From a virus, in the IMG/VR virus record IMGVR_UViG_3300037882_002051, positions 1 through 35,741 of that record: a stretch of 35,741 bases of DNA. One strand, 5' to 3'. The stretch's first letter is position 1. Each line of letters begins with the position of its first letter. The position numbers and the translations under genes are program-made. Shown piece after piece: positions 1 to 6,211 of the stretch. The notes beneath the pieces are model-generated. The model had not been told where the DNA came from. It worked only from the letters and a program-made list of their open reading frames with translations, and did no database searches.

Positions 1-168
1 CAGCAGCGGCATCTTCACTCCATGCTCCTCGATGCTCGCCGCCAGCTCCGCCAGCGCCTCCGCGTCGAAATGCTGCCTCGGATTCGTTGGGCTCGCATGC
101 AGCTCACCCAGGTTGATGCGGCGGATCGTCACCGCCTGCGTGCCATTGAGTTCCAGTTCGTTGATCAT
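1..168 (-). CDS. ParB-like domain protein, N-terminus only (cut by window edge)
   Basis: Only the first 56 codons are present; the frame is open at position 1. The translation has the opening of a ParB/Srx-type domain: a beta strand with LGELHASPTNPRQHFD, then an acidic helix (residues 30-44) of the type that precedes the GER/GHxR loop in ParB-like proteins. The start is set by an ATG at 168-166 preceded on the minus strand by GGAGACAAC, a good Shine-Dalgarno. It is the last visible gene of the leftward early operon. ParB-like proteins in phages can be partition proteins, transcription factors or nuclease adaptors, and the missing part decides which. A second ParB-like domain is fused to a methyltransferase at 34265-35611. 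The family call rests on one short segment. Confidence 0.7.
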   Translation of the reverse strand, partial: MINELELNGTQAVTIRRINLGELHASPTNPRQHFDAEALAELAASIEEHGVKMPLL

Positions 169-212
169 CTTTGTTGTCTCCTTGTGTGTTGGTTTGTGGT
201 TCAGGAAAAATT

Positions 213-256
213 CCGCATTCATCATTCTGGTTTCGTCATTTCGCGGCGCAGCCGCC
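213..256 (-). repeat. Hairpin + AATGACGAAACC dispersed repeat, copy 1
   Basis: On the minus strand a hairpin GCGGC-TGC-GCCGC (243-255) is followed by AATGACGAAACCAGAATG (223-240) and a GAATGATGAATG-like tail. It fills the gap between the ParB-like gene and its upstream neighbour. The same hairpin-plus-core layout recurs at 2858-2888, 22728-22758, 23215-23247 and 26901-26933; the core alone recurs at 3127-3144 and in variant form at 16671-16688. Confidence 0.85.
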
Positions 257-261
257 GCCCC

Positions 262-1029
262 TCACTCCGGCCCCTCCCAATCAGGGTCGATCTTCCGCAG
301 ATCGATCTCCTCAGGCCGGCAGTTGAACTCCCGCGCATACTGCGCTCGCAGCGCATCATCGCGCATCTGCCTCGCCCGGCGCTTCGCCTGGCCGCTCAGT
401 CCTTCGTCCTCCCGCAGCTTCGCCGGCAGCGGCGGCAGTTCATCCCCAGGGCGACGGCCATCCTTACGGCTCGTGTTCCCCTTCCGCTGCTTCGCATACG
501 CCAGCCTCGCCGAGTGACTTTTCCCACCGCTGTGGATGAACTCCGACCGGCTATACCTCGTCACCAGGTCCTCGATGATCCGCTCCACCTTATGCTGCCA
601 GTTCTGCTTCGAATGGCCGAAGAGCATCGAGATCTCCGTATCCTTCGCTCCCCACACGTGATGGCGACTCCGCACGCTCACATAAAGGTAAAGCCGCTCC
701 AGCACCGAAAGCGGATCAGGCCCATCCGCGAACAGGAAATCGAAAAACACCCGCTGAGTGCGCAGACCCGCATCCACGCACTGCTCACGAAGTCGCAGCA
801 CCTCATCCATCAGCTCTTCGTGCGAGGCCTCCGCCAGGTCTGCCACCTCCATCGGCGTGAAGTCCTGGTCGACACGTGTCGACCCTGCCCGCTCCTCCGC
901 ATCCAGCATCGCCGTCAGCGGCGTGTTCATCTCCGCCGGATCGACCACCAGAAAATCACCCTCGCGCTTCCACACGTGCGAAAGCACCCCACCCACTTGA
1001 GCCTCATACTCCTCACGCGCCCGGCTCAT
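262..1029 (-). CDS. Conserved-looking early protein, unknown function (255 aa)
   Basis: I do not recognise this protein. It is hydrophilic and has no membrane segment. The N-terminal third is acidic; the middle (about 95-165) mixes aromatic and helical segments (FFDFLFADGPDPLSVLERL, then a stretch with GHSKQNWQHKVERII that could be a helix-turn-helix). The C-terminal part from about 170 is strongly basic (GGKSHSARLAYAKQRKGN, then KRRARQMR), which suggests nucleic-acid binding. The ATG at 1029-1027 overlaps the upstream stop as ATGA, so the two genes are translationally coupled. Codons 46-50 (STRVD) are written by the palindrome at 867-884. A replication or regulatory role would fit an early operon, but nothing in the sequence proves it. 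Confidence 0.75.
   Translation of the reverse strand: MSRAREEYEAQVGGVLSHVWKREGDFLVVDPAEMNTPLTAMLDAEERAGSTRVDQDFTPMEVADLAEASHEELMDEVLRLREQCVDAGLRTQRVFFDFLFADGPDPLSVLERLYLYVSVRSRHHVWGAKDTEISMLFGHSKQNWQHKVERIIEDLVTRYSRSEFIHSGGKSHSARLAYAKQRKGNTSRKDGRRPGDELPPLPAKLREDEGLSGQAKRRARQMRDDALRAQYAREFNCRPEEIDLRKIDPDWEGPE
867..884. repeat. 18-bp perfect palindrome, copy 1 (GTCGACACGTGTCGAC core)
   Basis: GGTCGACACGTGTCGACC is its own reverse complement. It lies inside the coding sequence of the 255-aa early protein. Identical 18-mers occur at 7996-8013 and 28121-28138. Confidence 0.95.
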
Positions 1030-1424
1030 GCAGCCTCCTCCTCATCCAGCGTATGATCTCCCGCCCGATGCATCGACTGCACAAAACGCGCCCTTGTCGC
1101 CTCTGACTCGTCAATCTGGTCAATCAGGTCACCACGGTCAGAAAACCCCACCAGCATCGGCACCACCGGCACGCAGGAGGCCAGCTCCAGGCTCTCCGTC
1201 GTCACCGGCGGTGGCATCTGCTCCAGCTCCCCGATCATCCGCAGGCCGCCCAGACAGATCCTCAGCTCCGTCGCACAAGCCGCCACCGCACAAAGCTGCA
1301 GCATCAGCTCATCATACACCGGCGGCGGCGCGATGCTTCGCAGCCGCCGAGCCTCTGCCGAAGCCTTCCGCCCCGCCTCCGCGAGACGTTGCTGGCACTG
1401 AGTCAGATCCAGCGCCAGGCTCAC
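1026..1424 (-). CDS. Small helical early protein, unknown function (132 aa)
   Basis: I do not recognise a family. The protein starts at a GTG (1424-1422) that overlaps the TGA of the upstream gene as GTGA. The same frame stays open upstream to 1568, but that extension only shadows the neighbouring gene, so I use the GTG. Residues 5-35 (LTQCQQRLAEAGRKASAEAR) look like an amphipathic helix or short coiled coil. A hydrophobic core with several cysteines follows (YDELMLQLCAVAACATELRI), and the C-terminus is acidic. It may be a small oligomeric accessory factor; this is a guess from composition only. Confidence 0.65.
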   Translation of the reverse strand: MSLALDLTQCQQRLAEAGRKASAEARRLRSIAPPPVYDELMLQLCAVAACATELRICLGGLRMIGELEQMPPPVTTESLELASCVPVVPMLVGFSDRGDLIDQIDESEATRARFVQSMHRAGDHTLDEEEAA

Positions 1425-1675
1425 GCAGCCTCCTTCCTGCCGCGCTTCGCCGCGCGGACGGGTGGCAGCTCTCCGCCTGCCACCTTCATACTCACCATCT
1501 CCACATCGGCGGCTCGATAATAGACCGTGCCATTCTTGCCGTCGCGCTTCGCCGTCGAAACCAGCCATTCTTTACCGCTCGCCAGCGCATCGCGGAACAG
1601 TTGATCGCCCAGGTAGGCCATCGCCTCGCTCTGAGTCATGTGGTGTCGTTTCGGCAGCAAAGAGGCAGCGCTCAT
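1421..1675 (-). CDS. Small putative DNA-binding protein (84 aa)
   Basis: Residues 13-60 (TQSEAMAYLGD, a charged turn, then KNGTVYYRAADVEMV) have the pattern of a small winged or excisionase/MerR-like fold, in which a helix-turn-helix is followed by a hairpin and a final helix beginning YRAADVE. The C-terminus is basic (RAAKRGRKEAA). The ATG at 1675-1673 lies 3 nt downstream of the previous stop; ATG at codon 13 is an alternative start. Its position in the early operon would suit a transcriptional regulator or excisionase, but it is far from the integrase gene. The fold call is tentative. Confidence 0.6.
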   Translation of the reverse strand: MSAASLLPKRHHMTQSEAMAYLGDQLFRDALASGKEWLVSTAKRDGKNGTVYYRAADVEMVSMKVAGGELPPVRAAKRGRKEAA

Positions 1676-1678
1676 GGT

Positions 1679-1900
1679 TTAGCCGTGTGCCTCCTGGTTA
1701 AGGGTTGCCGTCCCAAAGTTATCCGCCGCCGGCCACACCTCGATGTGCAGCCTCGCCGCCGGCAGATCACGCAAATGCGAATACACACTCGTCTCGTGAT
1801 GCAGGGCCGCCAGCAGTGCCTCCATCGTCGTGCGAGCCTCCAAGGGCTTTGCCTCGCAGATGATCAGGCTATCCGTTTGAATCGTGACCAAAGCCTTCAC
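1679..1900 (-). CDS. Small early protein, unknown function (73 aa)
   Basis: A small soluble protein of mixed alpha/beta pattern: alternating residues in VKALVTIQTDSLIICEAK suggest a first beta strand, followed by a helix (TMEALLAALHHETSVYSHLR) and a final strand (LHIEVWPAA). It begins at GTG 1900-1898, which overlaps the upstream TGA as GTGA. An in-frame ATG further upstream (1936) would need a 40-nt overlap with the previous gene and is less likely. No known family is recognised. Confidence 0.6.
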   Translation of the reverse strand: MKALVTIQTDSLIICEAKPLEARTTMEALLAALHHETSVYSHLRDLPAARLHIEVWPAADNFGTATLNQEAHG

Positions 1901-2106
1901 AGCAGGCCAGCGCCTCCCTCGCGAGGATAAAACCACACCGGACCCATGTTCGCCGAATGCGTCGCCAGCTTACGATGCCCATGCTTTGAATACGTCCCGT
2001 TCTTCGTCGTCACATAGTCCTGCTCGGCCACTTCAATCTGAAGATGCTGCCCGGTGAAATTCACAAAAAAATCCCCCGCCTGGGGCCTGAAATGCCGCGC
2101 GATCAT
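1897..2106 (-). CDS. Small early protein, unknown function (69 aa)
   Basis: A basic, beta-rich little protein (DFFVNFTGQHLQIEVAEQDY, then TYSKHGHRKLATHS) with no membrane segment. The ATG at 2106-2104 overlaps the upstream TGA as ATGA, and its own TGA overlaps the next GTG, so it is coupled on both sides. These overlaps are the main reason to accept it as a gene. No family is recognised. Confidence 0.65.
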   Translation of the reverse strand: MIARHFRPQAGDFFVNFTGQHLQIEVAEQDYVTTKNGTYSKHGHRKLATHSANMGPVWFYPREGGAGLL

Positions 2107-3110
2107 GCTTCACCCTCCTTCGCGGTCGTGGATGGTTGCGAGATGATGGTTGATGGCACAGGCCTCAAATCTCCCCAGCCGCAGAGGTCATCATTCCGCG
2201 CTTGTAGTCCCCCCGCCTGCAACGCTGAGCGAAGCACTGCGGGCAGGGGCTTTAGCCGGTCTGTGATCGACGGCGCAGCCTCATCCGCAAACCGCTCCCT
2301 CAGCTCGCACAGCGTCACCCGCAGTTGCGCTAGCCTCTTCTCCGCCCCGTGCAGCGCATCGAAATAATCATCCACACTCAGCGTCCGCATCGCCCCGCTC
2401 AGCAGCCCACGAATGATCCTCACCTCCTCCGCCATCGCGTTCACGATCTCCCACACCATCGCTCTCGGCAGCCCTTCCGGCATCATCTCCCATGAAGCGC
2501 GGACGCCCTCGTCCGCCTGCAAAGGATCATCATCCCAGGCCTTCGTTCGCGCCCCATTCGTCCAATCCACGCCTCGTGGAGCGCGGACGCCCTCGTCCGC
2601 ATTCAGCGGCTCATTCAAAGACTCCAGCGGCCCCACCATAAAAGGGCGCTCACTCATCACCCTCGCCACAGGGCACGAACCCCACAGCCTCAGCGCTTCA
2701 GCCGTCGCATCCTCGTCAATGCAGCCCCGCAGATGCTCCACATCACACTCCTCCTCCTCAGCCTGCGCCCTCGCGCCCCACCACAGCCTCACCAGCAGCG
2801 CCACGCAGACGCCTAGCACGATCACCACCGCGAGCGTGTCCGATGCGCCAAAGCCAGCCCGCTTCGCGGGAATGTCGAAACCAGAATGAGGAAGGACGAA
2901 TTCATCATTCCTCATTCGCCATTCCTCATTCCGCGCGGAGCGCGGCCTCTCCGCCCTCGCCGCGCCCACCAGCACCAGCAGAAGCGCCACCACAAGCACC
3001 CAAAGCCAGATTCCCATCTTCCGCTTCCATCCACGCCTCCGATTCGGCCGGAACCGTTGCGGCGCCAAGTGTTCAAATTCAGGTGTCGTCTTCATAAAGT
3101 TGCAGTTCAT
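2103..3110 (-). CDS. Two-TM membrane protein with absorbed repeat sequence (335 aa)
   Basis: An early membrane protein of unknown function. Two hydrophobic segments are clear: a first TM (WLWVLVVALLLVLVGAARA, about residues 34-53) and a second (LAVVIVLGVCVALLVRLWW, about 92-110). A long acidic, helical cytoplasmic part follows. The loop between the TMs (NEEWRMRNDEFVLPHSGFD) is written by a dispersed repeat at 2858-2945. ADEGVRAP and ADEGVRAS come from two copies of a GCGGACG hairpin, and VLRSALQAGGLQ comes from a third family. I chose ATG 3110, preceded by GAGGAAAACC supplied by another repeat copy, over ATG 3122, which has no spacing for a Shine-Dalgarno. The stop overlaps the next ATG. A regulator of superinfection or a host-membrane factor is possible but unsupported. 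Confidence 0.7.
   Translation of the reverse strand: MNCNFMKTTPEFEHLAPQRFRPNRRRGWKRKMGIWLWVLVVALLLVLVGAARAERPRSARNEEWRMRNDEFVLPHSGFDIPAKRAGFGASDTLAVVIVLGVCVALLVRLWWGARAQAEEEECDVEHLRGCIDEDATAEALRLWGSCPVARVMSERPFMVGPLESLNEPLNADEGVRAPRGVDWTNGARTKAWDDDPLQADEGVRASWEMMPEGLPRAMVWEIVNAMAEEVRIIRGLLSGAMRTLSVDDYFDALHGAEKRLAQLRVTLCELRERFADEAAPSITDRLKPLPAVLRSALQAGGLQARNDDLCGWGDLRPVPSTIISQPSTTAKEGEA
2202..2257 (-). repeat. CTGAGCGAAGCACTGCGGG dispersed repeat, copy 1 (in coding sequence)
   Basis: On the plus strand TTGTAGT leads into CCCGCCTGCAACGCTGAGC, GAAGCACTGCGGGCAGG and a short hairpin GGCT-TT-AGCC. The same succession recurs at 6212-6260 in the opposite orientation, with the last hairpin changed on both arms to ACGCT-TT-AGCGT. 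Here it lies inside the gene of the two-TM membrane protein. Confidence 0.8.
2497..2516. repeat. GCGGACG-CCCT-CGTCCGC hairpin repeat, copy 1
   Basis: A perfect 7-bp inverted repeat with a 4-nt loop, inside the membrane-protein gene, where it encodes ADEGVRA. An identical 20-mer lies 84 bp away at 2581-2600. Confidence 0.9.
2581..2600. repeat. GCGGACG-CCCT-CGTCCGC hairpin repeat, copy 2
   Basis: Second copy of the 20-mer, in the same orientation and reading frame as the first, again encoding ADEGVRA. Confidence 0.9.
2858..2945 (+). repeat. Hairpin + AATGACGAAACC dispersed repeat, copy 2 (in coding sequence)
   Basis: Hairpin CCCGC-TTC-GCGGG (2858-2870), then AATGTCGAAACCAGAATG (2871-2888) and a run of GAATGAGGAA-type and inverted CATTCCTCATTC words. 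It encodes the loop between the two TM segments of the early membrane protein. Confidence 0.85.
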
Positions 3111-3144
3111 GGTTTTCCTCATTCCTCATTCTGGTTTCGTCATT
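3111..3144 (-). repeat. AATGACGAAACC dispersed repeat, copy 3
   Basis: On the minus strand the core AATGACGAAACCAGAATG (3127-3144) is followed by AGGAATGAGGAAAACC, whose GAGGAA sits about 6 nt before the ATG at 3110. This copy therefore supplies the likely ribosome binding site of the membrane-protein gene. It begins at the stop codon of the upstream gene. Confidence 0.8.
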
Positions 3145-3577
3145 GATGCGCTTCGCTTCCCTGCGGGCTCCCTTCGGTCGTCTGTCTCGCTTCGCTCGGC
3201 TCCCGCTCTGGCGGGCTCTCCGCCTCCGCGATGCGCCGCTCGTAATCCGCCAGCAGCGCCATGATCCCCTTCGCCTCCGCCTCCTGCAGCATCGCCACAG
3301 CCTCAGGCGTCAGCGCATAGTGCTTTGCTGCCGGCACAAAAGCTGCCCAACCAGCCTTGATCACGATCCCCATGCCGGGCGCAGGCTGGCACACATTGCC
3401 GCGGCGAGCCCCGCAGCTCGCAGTCGCCGCCGCCATCACGCCACCGGCCGCGTTCATCTCACGCACCAGCGCCATCGCCGCCAGACTGATGCCCTTCGGC
3501 ACCTCCAGCCCCGCCGCCTTCATCTTCACGACGAATTCCGCGCTGAATTTCGAGCGCAAAGTCTTGTTTCTCATCAC
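3140..3577 (-). CDS. Early protein, unknown function, with repeat-derived C-terminus (145 aa)
   Basis: Not recognised. The body (residues 1-115) is mostly helical with small residues (MKAAGLEVPKGISLAAMALV); the segment near 90-105 (YALTPEAVAMLQEAEAKGI) resembles a helix-turn-helix end. The last 20 or so residues (EPSEARQTTEGSPQGSEAHQ) nearly match the last residues of the integrase at 6516-7781. Both tails are encoded by the same 39-bp DNA repeat, so they are acquired sequence and not homology. ATG 3577-3575 overlaps the upstream TGA (ATGA). The original stop may have lain near residue 122. Confidence 0.65.
   Translation of the reverse strand: MMRNKTLRSKFSAEFVVKMKAAGLEVPKGISLAAMALVREMNAAGGVMAAATASCGARRGNVCQPAPGMGIVIKAGWAAFVPAAKHYALTPEAVAMLQEAEAKGIMALLADYERRIAEAESPPEREPSEARQTTEGSPQGSEAHQ
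3164..3202. repeat. 39-bp exact repeat, copy 1 (in 3' end of a gene)
   Basis: The plus-strand sequence CGGGCTCCCTTCGGTCGTCT plus 19 more bases is identical to 6540-6578. Both copies lie at the 3' end of a minus-strand gene, a short distance before a stop written TGA in a TCATTGAT context. Confidence 0.95.
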
Positions 3578-3993
3578 TTCGAGCCCTCCGTCGTTGATGG
3601 TTCAGCTTTCACCGGCAGCTCGAAGATCAGCTCATCGGCCTTCACCTCGATCACCTTCAGTTCCGTCATCATCTCCGAGGCCGGGAAAAAGAGCGGTGCC
3701 TCACCCGTCCAGGTCATTTCATAAGCGCCACGTCCCGTGGACGGCGTCTTGATGCGCATGCGTTGCACGCCGGTGCTGCCACCCATCACGCAAAGCAGGC
3801 GGCCCATGCCTCCCACCGCATCGATGTCCAGCCTCACCGCCTGTCCATCCCCGCACTTCATCTTCAGCATCAGATCCCGGCAGATCGAAAGCCGCAGGCG
3901 CGGCGTGTTATGACCCACGCTTCTTTTCACGCTGTAGCCAAACCTTGCCCCCAGGCCGCAACGGCCATCTCTCTGGATCGGTCGAAAGCTCAT
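3574..3993 (-). CDS. Early protein, unknown function (139 aa)
   Basis: A soluble, beta-rich protein with no recognised family. Alternating hydrophobic stretches (LRLSICRDLMLKMK, then AVRLDIDAVGGMGRLLCVM, and KVIEVKADELIFELPVKAE near the C-terminus) suggest a small barrel or sandwich. It overlaps both neighbours by 4 nt (ATGA), which strongly supports the frame. The N-terminus (about 1-30) is basic. No catalytic motif is evident. Confidence 0.65.
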   Translation of the reverse strand: MSFRPIQRDGRCGLGARFGYSVKRSVGHNTPRLRLSICRDLMLKMKCGDGQAVRLDIDAVGGMGRLLCVMGGSTGVQRMRIKTPSTGRGAYEMTWTGEAPLFFPASEMMTELKVIEVKADELIFELPVKAEPSTTEGSK

Positions 3994-4373
3994 CGCGAGC
4001 CCTCCCCCGTTTGTAGTTCGGGCTTCAGCCCGTCCTCACCGGCCAGCGCATTCCAGCTCGGACACTTCCGCAACTCTCGCTCCGAGCGAATCCAGGCTGC
4101 CACCGCATTCTGATTCTCAATCATCGCTGTGGATTGACCTGGATCATGGCGCTCGATGCTTTGCAGGCAGGCCTCTAGCCTCTCAGGCTCCAGCTCCTCC
4201 AACACCTGCCAAGCAAAGCCTGTCACCAAGGCCAGGAATGTCCCCGGCTTATCAAGCCACACGGCGAGCGTCTCCGCCGGGCGATGCGCCTTGATCAAGG
4301 CGTTCAGCGTCGCCTGCTCAGCCGACTCAATCTTCTGCTTCAGCAGCTCGTCTAGGATCGTCGCACTCATCAC
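3990..4373 (-). CDS. Helical early protein, unknown function (127 aa)
   Basis: An acidic, almost entirely helical protein (ILDELLKQKIESAEQATLNAL, then FAWQVLEELEPERLEACLQS). The C-terminal DGLKPELQT is encoded by a TTGTAGTTCGGGCTTCAGCCCG repeat, so the extreme C-terminus looks acquired. It overlaps the genes on both sides by ATGA. The helical pattern could suit a protein-protein adaptor; no family is recognised. Confidence 0.65.
   Translation of the reverse strand: MMSATILDELLKQKIESAEQATLNALIKAHRPAETLAVWLDKPGTFLALVTGFAWQVLEELEPERLEACLQSIERHDPGQSTAMIENQNAVAAWIRSERELRKCPSWNALAGEDGLKPELQTGEGSR
4011..4032 (+). repeat. TAGTTCGGGCT hairpin repeat, copy A (in coding sequence)
   Basis: TTGTAGTTC followed by the hairpin CGGGCT-TC-AGCCCG. 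It writes the C-terminus of the 127-aa early protein. Other copies are at 5163-5184, 21702-21723 and, inverted, 21745-21764; a truncated one is at 12970-12984. Confidence 0.85.
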
Positions 4374-4834
4374 CTCGCGCCCTCCTTTCCCCCGTCTCGC
4401 GCCACCATCACCAGCTTCCGCGCCAGCTCATCACCATCTTCCGTGATATGCACCATCTGGCCCTTCGTCTCTGCCAGCCCCGCATCCTCCAGCGCCCGCA
4501 TCGCCTCCGCGTCGATGCGCCACAGGCCTCGCGTGCTACCCATGAGGGAGGTCCGCATCGCCCGCCCTTGCGCCGTGCAGCTCAGCACCATCAGGGCCAG
4601 CAACGAAGCCCGCGAAAACAGCACCTCATGCACCGCATTCGGAGCCGCCTGCGCATCACTCAGCGCCTGCGCCCGCTTCGGATCGTGGCACTTAGACGCA
4701 TCGACTTCGTGGTAACCGCGCTTCACACATGGAGCCGCCACCGCAGGAGCATGCTCATGATCGCAGCCAGGGCACTTGGTTCCCTCCCGCAGATGAAAGC
4801 CGCACTTGATGCAGAATTTTCGAGGCGCACTCAT
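4370..4834 (-). CDS. Zinc-ribbon protein with C-terminal winged-helix-like part (154 aa)
   Basis: The N-terminus carries a four-cysteine zinc ribbon: Cys8-x2-Cys11 and Cys21-x2-Cys24 (FCIKCGF and KCPGCDH), followed by a histidine-rich turn. Residues 60-150 look like a small winged helix (SRASLLALMVLSC, then EAMRALEDAGLAETKGQM and a strand MVHITEDGDELARKL), the pattern of MarR/PadR-like or transcript-associated domains. Together these suggest a DNA- or RNA-binding regulator. It overlaps both neighbours by 4 nt. Zinc binding is well supported by spacing; the winged-helix assignment is tentative. Confidence 0.7.
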   Translation of the reverse strand: MSAPRKFCIKCGFHLREGTKCPGCDHEHAPAVAAPCVKRGYHEVDASKCHDPKRAQALSDAQAAPNAVHEVLFSRASLLALMVLSCTAQGRAMRTSLMGSTRGLWRIDAEAMRALEDAGLAETKGQMVHITEDGDELARKLVMVARDGGKEGAR

Positions 4835-5133
4835 GCTGCCACCCCGCTTTCCATCAGCTCCCGGCGGCCAAAATCCGCGAAGACCTCACCATCGGTGAAT
4901 TGAATATGATCCACATCCACCGGCCAGCTCCGATTCGTCTCAGTCAGCGGCCCGTGCTTCCGGTGCAGTTTGGGGCTTGCAAAAGCCACATCGATCCAGC
5001 CGCTTGAATGGCTGTAAATCTGACGCGGCCAGATCATCCGGCATCGGCTTCCCTGGCTTTTGAAATAAGCCAGCACCTTGGCCCAGTGGCTCTTTACCCT
5101 CTGCCCTTTGCTCTTTGCTTCGTTGTTTTTCAT
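4831..5133 (-). CDS. Early protein, unknown function (100 aa)
   Basis: A basic protein with many aromatics (HWAKVLAYFKSQGSRCRMIW, then HSSGWIDVAFASPKLHR). The start is ATG 5133-5131, which has the strongest Shine-Dalgarno in this operon, GGAGGACAG 4 nt upstream. The frame stays open to 5247 without a better start. The C-terminal ELMESGVAA overlaps the next ATG. The aromatic-basic composition hints at nucleic-acid binding; no family is recognised. Confidence 0.7.
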   Translation of the reverse strand: MKNNEAKSKGQRVKSHWAKVLAYFKSQGSRCRMIWPRQIYSHSSGWIDVAFASPKLHRKHGPLTETNRSWPVDVDHIQFTDGEVFADFGRRELMESGVAA

Positions 5134-5272
5134 CGTCTGTCCTCCGATGTGGTTTGTTGGGTTTGTAGTTCGGGCTTTAGCCCGCGTTTTGGGTTGGTTG
5201 GTTCCCGCGCCGCCCCGCGCTCTCCCCTGGGGCCAGTAAGTCCCCAAAAGCGCCGAGCGGGCGGGAAAGGGG
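5134..5272. repeat. Early-operon intergenic gap with TAGTTCGGGCT repeat, copy B
   Basis: This is the only sizeable gap in the leftward early operon. It holds the Shine-Dalgarno of the next gene and TTGTAGTTCGGGCTTTAGCCCG at 5163-5184. The hairpin CGGGCT-TT-AGCCCG has no T-run, so it is not a convincing terminator. I see nothing else in the gap. Confidence 0.75.
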
Positions 5273-5443
5273 TCACGCCGCCTTGCGGGCCGGTTGGCCG
5301 CCGTTCGCGGCGGCGAGAATCGCGTCTGCCTTCCTGGCTACCCAGTCACGGATCAGCTCGTTCACGGGCTTGCCTTGACGGATCGCTTCATTACCCTCCA
5401 GTCCCTTGCGGGCTGGAAATTGTTGTGTGTGTGAACCGCTCAT
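5273..5443 (-). CDS. Very small early protein (56 aa)
   Basis: A short gene accepted because its ATG (5443-5441) overlaps the upstream TGA as ATGA and its codons read smoothly to a TGA at 5275-5273. The translation has a helical middle (KPVNELIRDWVARKADAILA) and a basic end (PARKAA). It could be a small DNA-binding or anti-host protein; no family is recognised. Its stop precedes the 139-bp gap. Confidence 0.6.
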   Translation of the reverse strand: MSGSHTQQFPARKGLEGNEAIRQGKPVNELIRDWVARKADAILAAANGGQPARKAA

Positions 5444-5625
5444 GCCGCCACCTCCACGCGTTCAGCGTTCCCCGGCGTCTCCCGGTTCCGGCGCATCCCC
5501 ACCAGGGCGCGGGCCGCATTCAGGATCAGCTTGCCCACAGGCACCTGCTCATCCCGGCTCATCAGCACCAGCTCCTCCAGCTCGTCAGGTTTCAGGTCGT
5601 CAGTAAAATCGGCAGTGAGTTTCAT
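5440..5625 (-). CDS. First gene of the leftward early operon (61 aa)
   Basis: A small acidic-then-basic protein (LTADFTDDLKPDELEELVL, then VPVGKLILNAARALVGMRRN). The helical second half could pack as a ribbon-helix-helix or Cro-like fold, which would suit its place opposite the repressor, but no motif confirms this. I use ATG 5625-5623: the frame is open to 5694, but an upstream start would put the operator repeats inside the gene. No clear Shine-Dalgarno precedes it, so a very short leader is possible. It diverges from the repressor gene and is the natural candidate for early or Cro-type function. Confidence 0.6.
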   Translation of the reverse strand: MKLTADFTDDLKPDELEELVLMSRDEQVPVGKLILNAARALVGMRRNRETPGNAERVEVAA

Positions 5626-5715
5626 ATTCAACGTGTTTGTTTTGCGGCTCAATACTTGCACGATGAATAAAACGCGGCAAGCGAAAACTTGCACAATGAA
5701 TAAAAAAGGTTACTC
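5626..5715. promoter_or_regulatory. Divergent control region with two 19-bp operator candidates
   Basis: This lies between the rightward repressor gene and the leftward early operon. It contains two direct repeats, ACTTGCACGATGAATAAAA (5654-5672) and ACTTGCACAATGAATAAAA (5687-5705), with one mismatch in 19. They are 33 bp apart, about three helical turns, so a repressor would meet them on the same face. The second copy also forms an inverted pair GCAAG-N6-CTTGC (5677-5692). On the minus strand TTGTGC-N18-TTTTAT is a possible early promoter covered by the second copy. AAAAAGG just before ATG 5716 is the repressor's ribosome binding site. Confidence 0.75.
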
Positions 5716-6138
5716 ATGCCCGGCTCAACGACTCTGAAACACCAAATGATGACTCCTGAAATCCTCCTCCACCTGCGCAAACAGCGCATGCTCACCCGTG
5801 AAGAACTCGCCAAAGAACTTGGCTGTTCCGGCTCTGCCATCGTGCAGTGGGAGGGGGGCACACGAGCCATCCCCGATTGGGTTGCTGAAAAAATGTATCG
5901 CACCATCCCCATCGAATTCACCATCGATGAACTCGCCGAGCTTTACGACATCTGCCGGGATCTCAAAGTCGGCATGCACCAGCTCGTCGCCGATGCCCTT
6001 CGCCCCATGATCCAGCAGCGCATTCGAGAGCGTGAACTCAAAGCTCACCCCCCGCTAAAATACACCACCGGCCCCGGCGGTGCTCACCTCGAAAGCGCCG
6101 TCGCTGAAGAGCACGACAAAGACAACAACCAGCCTTGA
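5716..6138 (+). CDS. HTH (XRE-like) phage repressor candidate (140 aa)
   Basis: Residues 12-62 form an XRE/Cro-CI type helix-turn-helix: LRKQRMLTREELAKELGC, then SGSAIVQWEGGTRAIPDW, with the usual recognition-helix W and following G. Residues 70-110 are helical (TIDELAELYDICRDLKVGMH) and could be a dimerisation part. The tail (115-140) is polar and disordered-looking. No Ser/Lys LexA-type protease domain is present, so induction would not follow the lambda CI self-cleavage route. It is one of only two rightward genes, diverges from the early operon across the operator repeats and is followed by an intrinsic terminator. The place and fold fit a lysogeny repressor; a Cro-like or other regulator is the alternative. 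Confidence 0.8.
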   Translation: MPGSTTLKHQMMTPEILLHLRKQRMLTREELAKELGCSGSAIVQWEGGTRAIPDWVAEKMYRTIPIEFTIDELAELYDICRDLKVGMHQLVADALRPMIQQRIRERELKAHPPLKYTTGPGGAHLESAVAEEHDKDNNQP

Positions 6139-6179
6139 GCTCCGTCACTAAGGTCACTCCGGTCAATCTCGTCACCCAA

Positions 6180-6205
6180 AGCCCGCTCCATGAGCGGGCT
6201 TTTTT
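6180..6205 (+). terminator. Intrinsic terminator of the repressor transcript
   Basis: A perfect 9-bp stem AGCCCGCTC / GAGCGGGCT with a 3-nt loop (CAT), followed by a run of six T (6200-6205). It lies 42 nt after the repressor stop codon. Confidence 0.9.
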
Positions 6206-6211
6206 ATACCC

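Noticed and set aside
1028-1930. Plus-strand frame of 300 codons
   Set aside because: It is Pro/Arg/Ser-rich and covers five coupled minus-strand genes.
5163-5184. CGGGCT-TT-AGCCCG as a terminator in the early operon
   Set aside because: No T-run follows on either strand, and the same hairpin occurs inside genes.
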